NCBI GenBank assembly: GCA_903904605.1
Contig: CAIVDC010000123.1
Coordinates: 1 to 64,000, forward strand
Source of the DNA: an uncultured Sterolibacterium sp.
GTDB taxonomy: Bacteria > Pseudomonadota > Gammaproteobacteria > Burkholderiales > Rhodocyclaceae
Length of the DNA stretch: 64,000 nt
Direction of reading: 5' to 3'
The notes beneath the pieces were generated by a model. The model made no database searches, was not told where the DNA came from, and worked only from the letters and a program-made list of their open reading frames with translations. The translations under genes were made by a program, and so were the position numbers. This document shows positions 61,163 through 64,000 of the stretch, one piece after another (position 1 is the stretch's first letter; each line of letters begins with the position of its first letter).

Positions 61163-62144
61163 GGCGGCCACCTTTCCTTTCCTCTTCCTCGTCTTCGTCC
61201 TTCACGTTGCGCTTGGCGGCGTAGGCCAGCACCCCCAGGAAGGCCAGCGGCATGACCATTCCGCCGTAGAGCCCGTGCTGCAGGGTTTCCGATTTCACTG
61301 CGTCGGAACGCGGCGGCAAGTCTGGGTAACCGAGCTTTTCAAAGGGCACGCCCGCGAGCATGATCATCTGGGTACCGCCGAATTCCTTCTCGCCATAAAG
61401 ATGATCGACATACTTGGCTGCAACGCCGGGATAGCTCTGGTCCGGCCCACCCAGGCGGCCACGCGGATAGACTGTCGCGCTGCCAGGCGGCAGGGCACGG
61501 CGGCGGGCCGCCTCCTGCTTGAGGTCGCTCACCTTGCCATAGAGCGTGGCGCCGGTCGGGCAAACCTCGGCACAGGCGGAATACTTGCCGTCCTTCATCC
61601 GGTGCCGGCATAACTGGCACTTGCTGATCTGCGGAAAGGTCTGATCGTAGGTGAAGCGCGGCACACCGAAGGGACAGGCGGCAACGCAGTAGCGGCAGCC
61701 TATGCAGGCATCCTTGTTATGGCTGACGATGCCGGTGACCGGATCCTTCTGCATGGCCGACACCGGACAAGCGGAAATGCAGGAAGGATCGACGCAGTGC
61801 ATGCACGACTTCTTGATGAAGGCATAGCCGTTCTGCTCCTGATCCTTCTTTTCCATCGTGCCGTTTTGGTAGACCCTGATCACCGTGAGCGTCTTGCCGG
61901 AGATGTCGAGCGGCTCGTCCCAGTAGGGCTGCTCGGTTTTCGGCAGGAACTCGGGCGGCATGTCGTTGGCCTCCTTGCAGGCGGAAACACAGGCCTTGCA
62001 GCCGACGCAGAGGGTCGAATCGTAGAGCAAGCCCAGGGCATCGGGCGAAATGGTTCTGCTTTCGCGCGCCAGGGCAGGGTCCGCGCCAGCAGCCAGCATG
62101 GCCCCTCCGGCCAGGGACAACTTGAAGAAATCGCGGCGGTCCAT
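61155..62144 (-). CDS. hybA: Hydrogenase-2-type FeS subunit HybA
   Basis: 329-aa exported ferredoxin-like protein. A Tat motif (MDRRDFFKLSLAGG) starts the protein. Four cysteine clusters for [4Fe-4S] centres follow (CVGCKACVSAC, CMHCVDPSCISACP, CIGCRYCVAACP and CQLCRHR...CAEVCP). A C-terminal hydrophobic anchor lies around 295-315. It links the small subunit to HybB. The ATG at 62144 is preferred over the GTG at 62153 because it has a well-spaced GGAG and the Tat motif begins there. Confidence 0.94.
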   Translation of the reverse strand: MDRRDFFKLSLAGGAMLAAGADPALARESRTISPDALGLLYDSTLCVGCKACVSACKEANDMPPEFLPKTEQPYWDEPLDISGKTLTVIRVYQNGTMEKKDQEQNGYAFIKKSCMHCVDPSCISACPVSAMQKDPVTGIVSHNKDACIGCRYCVAACPFGVPRFTYDQTFPQISKCQLCRHRMKDGKYSACAEVCPTGATLYGKVSDLKQEAARRRALPPGSATVYPRGRLGGPDQSYPGVAAKYVDHLYGEKEFGGTQMIMLAGVPFEKLGYPDLPPRSDAVKSETLQHGLYGGMVMPLAFLGVLAYAAKRNVKDEDEEEERKGGRHD

Positions 62145-62149
62145 GATGT

Positions 62150-63304
62150 TCACTCCACCTTGTCGGCAGGCTCAGGTTTGGCTTCCTCGCCCGACTTGCC
62201 GAGGTTCCGGGCGAGCATGGCGGCGCCGCCCGCAGCCGCGCCGGCAATCGCCGCAAGGGCCGCCGCCGCCGCAAAGCTGGTATTTCCCTGTTCTTCAACG
62301 ATGCGCGGGTAGGAAAGCGGCGGCACCACATTTTTCAAAGCCGCCAGTTGATAGACAGGCTTGGCGAAGCCCACTCCCTTTTCGGTGCAGCCGATGCAGG
62401 GATGGCCGTTACCCACCGGCCAGGTTCCGGCTCCGGCGTCGCCGAACAGGATGGTCGGACAGTTGGCATGGGTCTCGGGGCCCTTGCAGCCGAGCTTGTA
62501 GAGGCAGAATCCCTGACGGTGACCGGCATCGCCGTATTCCATGGCGAACCGTCCCGCGTCGAAGTGGGCGCGCCGTTCGCAATTGTCATGGATCAGGCGG
62601 GAATAGGCGAATTTGGGACGGCCCAGGCCATCCAACTCGGGCAATTTGCCGAAAGTCAGGAAATTCACCACCGTGGCGAGAAAGTTGTATGGGTTGGGCG
62701 GACAACCGGGAATGGTCAACACGGGCTTCCCGAGTACTTCCGCAGCGCTGGAGGCGCCGGTCGGGTTCGGGCCGGTCGAGGGCATGCCGCCCCAGGACGC
62801 ACAGGATCCGATGGCGATCACCGCGGCGGCATCGGCAGCACATTCCTTGACCAGATCGATCGCCTTGTGCCCGCCCACCTTGCAGTAGATGCCGTTATCC
62901 TTGGTTGGAATGGCACCTTCCACGACCAGAACATACTTGCCCTTGTTCGCCTTCATCGCGCTCTGGCGGGCGGCTTCAGCCTGATGACCGGCTGCGGCCA
63001 TCAGCGTTTCATGATAGTCGAGCGAAATGACGTCCAGAATGAGCTTTTCCAGGGTCGGATGCTCGGCGCGTAGCAGCGATTCGGTGCAGCCGGTGCACTC
63101 CTGGAAATGCAGCCAGATCACCGACGGCCGCTTTGCCTTCTCCACGGCCTTGGCAATCGCCGCCTCGGCGCCCGCTGGCAGACCCATGGTCGCGGCCACC
63201 GCCGCGCAAAACTCCATGAACTCCCGCCGGGAAATCCCCAGTCTAGTTTCGACAGTGGGAAATGCCGCGTCCGAATGCCTCAGATCAAATACCGTCTCGC
63301 TCAT
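62150..63304 (-). CDS. hybO: Uptake [NiFe] hydrogenase small subunit (HybO-like)
   Basis: 384-aa Fe-S subunit with a Tat signal (SRREFMEF near residues 25-32), which exports the heterodimer, and a C-terminal hydrophobic anchor. The proximal cluster has C70 and C73 in CTGC, and GSCASWGG contains C168. The extra cysteines of oxygen-tolerant group 1d enzymes (CTCC and GSCASWGC) are absent, G72 and G173 standing instead. The sequence closely follows E. coli HybO (GRLIHEHCERRPHFDAGRF-like). The ATG at 63304 has GGGAGG upstream. First gene of the hydrogenase block. Confidence 0.96.
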   Translation of the reverse strand: MSETVFDLRHSDAAFPTVETRLGISRREFMEFCAAVAATMGLPAGAEAAIAKAVEKAKRPSVIWLHFQECTGCTESLLRAEHPTLEKLILDVISLDYHETLMAAAGHQAEAARQSAMKANKGKYVLVVEGAIPTKDNGIYCKVGGHKAIDLVKECAADAAAVIAIGSCASWGGMPSTGPNPTGASSAAEVLGKPVLTIPGCPPNPYNFLATVVNFLTFGKLPELDGLGRPKFAYSRLIHDNCERRAHFDAGRFAMEYGDAGHRQGFCLYKLGCKGPETHANCPTILFGDAGAGTWPVGNGHPCIGCTEKGVGFAKPVYQLAALKNVVPPLSYPRIVEEQGNTSFAAAAALAAIAGAAAGGAAMLARNLGKSGEEAKPEPADKVE

Positions 63305-63524
63305 GTCTTCCCTCCCGGAGAAACGCAACCATGCCGATCACATATTACCGGGTCAACTCAATTTCCATGCCCACTCCATGGGTAAGGAAATCGTTAGAAA
63401 AAACATGCCGCTATACGATATTTCTATTTAAACTTGAAGCAGGATCTGGCAGTCTTGTTTCCGGAATCCTGGCTTAGGTGAAATCTATCTAAGCATCCGA
63501 GCATCGCCCCGGGGAAGGGTGTGA
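63305..63524. other. Leader and promoter region of the hydrogenase block
   Basis: A 220-base gap between hybO and folB. It contains an A-rich patch (63398-63403) and a TA-rich stretch (63411-63432). A GGCATG element on the minus strand (63409-63404) resembles the -24 box of sigma-54 promoters, but the -12 GC is missing, so no promoter is claimed. Confidence 0.3.
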
Positions 63525-63875
63525 TCAGACCTTGCTGCGTTCGATCTGCACGCCGACCCGGCGCACGCCCTTCATGATGCCGAGCTTGGCGATGGATATC
63601 TTCACCCAGGGTGCGCCAAACTCTTCGAGCATCAGGCTGATCACGTACTCGCCCAGCGTCTCGAGCAGGTTGAAATGACGCGCGCCGAGTTCCTGCCGGA
63701 TGCGCTCGATCACTTCGTCGTAGCGGATGGTATCGGCGATATCGTCATTTGTCGCCGCCGCGTCGGGCACACCGAAGGTCAGGCCGATTTCCAGGGTCTG
63801 CGCCGCCGCGCGCTCGCGCGGGAATATCCCGACGTGCGCCTCGACGCGCATGTCGTCGATGAAGATGAAGTCCAT
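63525..63875 (-). CDS. folB: Dihydroneopterin aldolase
   Basis: 116-aa FolB enzyme of folate synthesis, converting dihydroneopterin to hydroxymethyldihydropterin. Typical pieces are MDFIFIDDMRVEAHVGIFPRER and NLLETLGEYVISLML. The ATG at 63875 is the family start; a longer in-frame version to 63905 would overlap the plsY leader. Divergent from plsY with 45 bases between starts. Confidence 0.94.
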   Translation of the reverse strand: MDFIFIDDMRVEAHVGIFPRERAAAQTLEIGLTFGVPDAAATNDDIADTIRYDEVIERIRQELGARHFNLLETLGEYVISLMLEEFGAPWVKISIAKLGIMKGVRRVGVQIERSKV

Positions 63876-63920
63876 GATCGCTTCTTTCGCTACAATTGCC
63901 CGCATTCTAGGGAATTCGCC

Positions 63921-64000
63921 ATGATCCTGCTTGTCGTTGCCGTCGCTTACCTTATAGGCTCCCTGCCCTTCGCGGTGATCGTCTCGCGCGCTTTCGGCCT
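63921..64000 (+). CDS. plsY: Glycerol-3-phosphate acyltransferase PlsY, N-terminal part (cut by window edge)
   Basis: Only 26 codons are visible, encoding MILLVVAVAYLIGSLPFAVI and then VSRAFGL. This is the characteristic first helix of PlsY, including the GSLPF motif. PlsY makes lysophosphatidate from acyl phosphate. It is divergent from folB, a common arrangement in proteobacteria. The rest is outside the window. Confidence 0.9.
   Translation, partial: MILLVVAVAYLIGSLPFAVIVSRAFG

Noticed and set aside
63398-63410. Sigma-54 promoter upstream of hybO
   Set aside because: A GGCATG element is present on the minus strand, but the -12 GC is absent at the required 10-base spacing, so the match is too weak.

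Overview
The window is a stretch of high-GC chromosome from a betaproteobacterium. The best guess is the Rhodocyclales or a nearby lineage. The evidence is the housekeeping order leuS-lptE-holA-proA, the typical betaproteobacterial Dcd N-terminus, a 4TM/12TM-fused TAXI-TRAP permease followed by a DUF1850 protein, and Ralstonia-type hox genes. No rRNA, tRNA, CRISPR array, insertion sequence or prophage was seen. Genes are tightly packed, with many ATGA/GTGA start-stop overlaps. Only one gap longer than 300 bases lacks a supported gene (18286-18921).

Region by region. (a) 1-3610: dcd (cut by the window edge), the Fe-S carrier apbC/mrp preceded by a near-perfect IscR type-1 site, and divergent metG. 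(b) 3621-11093: a six-gene membrane complex related to hydrogenase-4 and complex I (hyfB, C, E, F, G, I-like), plus a small acylphosphatase gene. The large subunit has lost all four nickel-binding cysteines, so this is an 'energy-converting hydrogenase-related' (Ehr) complex rather than a hydrogenase. (c) 11272-14325: a 2-Cys peroxiredoxin, then a two-gene unit encoding a Tat-exported thiamine-diphosphate enzyme and a small c-type cytochrome. This looks like an uncharacterised periplasmic oxidation module. (d) 14339-28884: a cupin protein, dnaE, a secreted Cache-domain protein, pirin, two ParA-like ATPases without ParB, quinone oxidoreductase, malic enzyme, uvrD, a small unknown protein and a FecR/SPOR protein. 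(e) 28969-41600: leuS, lptE, holA, proA, a tartrate/D-malate dehydrogenase-like gene, a secreted chalcone-isomerase-like protein, the TAXI-TRAP transporter, a YaiI-family protein, ogt and xerD.

(f) 41597-63304: a 21-gene minus-strand [NiFe]-hydrogenase block. It encodes a Hyb-type (group 1c) membrane-bound uptake hydrogenase (hybOABC) with its protease (hybD), HypC and HybE chaperones. These are followed by the maturation set hypA-B-F-C-D-E and hypX/hoxX, and by a complete H2-sensing system: regulator hoxA, regulatory hydrogenase hoxBC and kinase hoxJ. NikR, a nickel permease and a HupK/HoxV scaffold complete the block. H2 sensing, nickel uptake and control, cofactor assembly and H2 oxidation are therefore encoded together. 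HoxBC would signal through HoxJ to HoxA, which would control the uptake enzyme, while NikR would tune nickel import. (g) The window ends with folB and the start of plsY.

The parts most worth following up are the Ni-less Ehr complex, the exported ThDP-enzyme/cytochrome pair, the IscR site at apbC, a palindrome in the nickel permease promoter, and an in-frame amber codon separating hypC from hybE.
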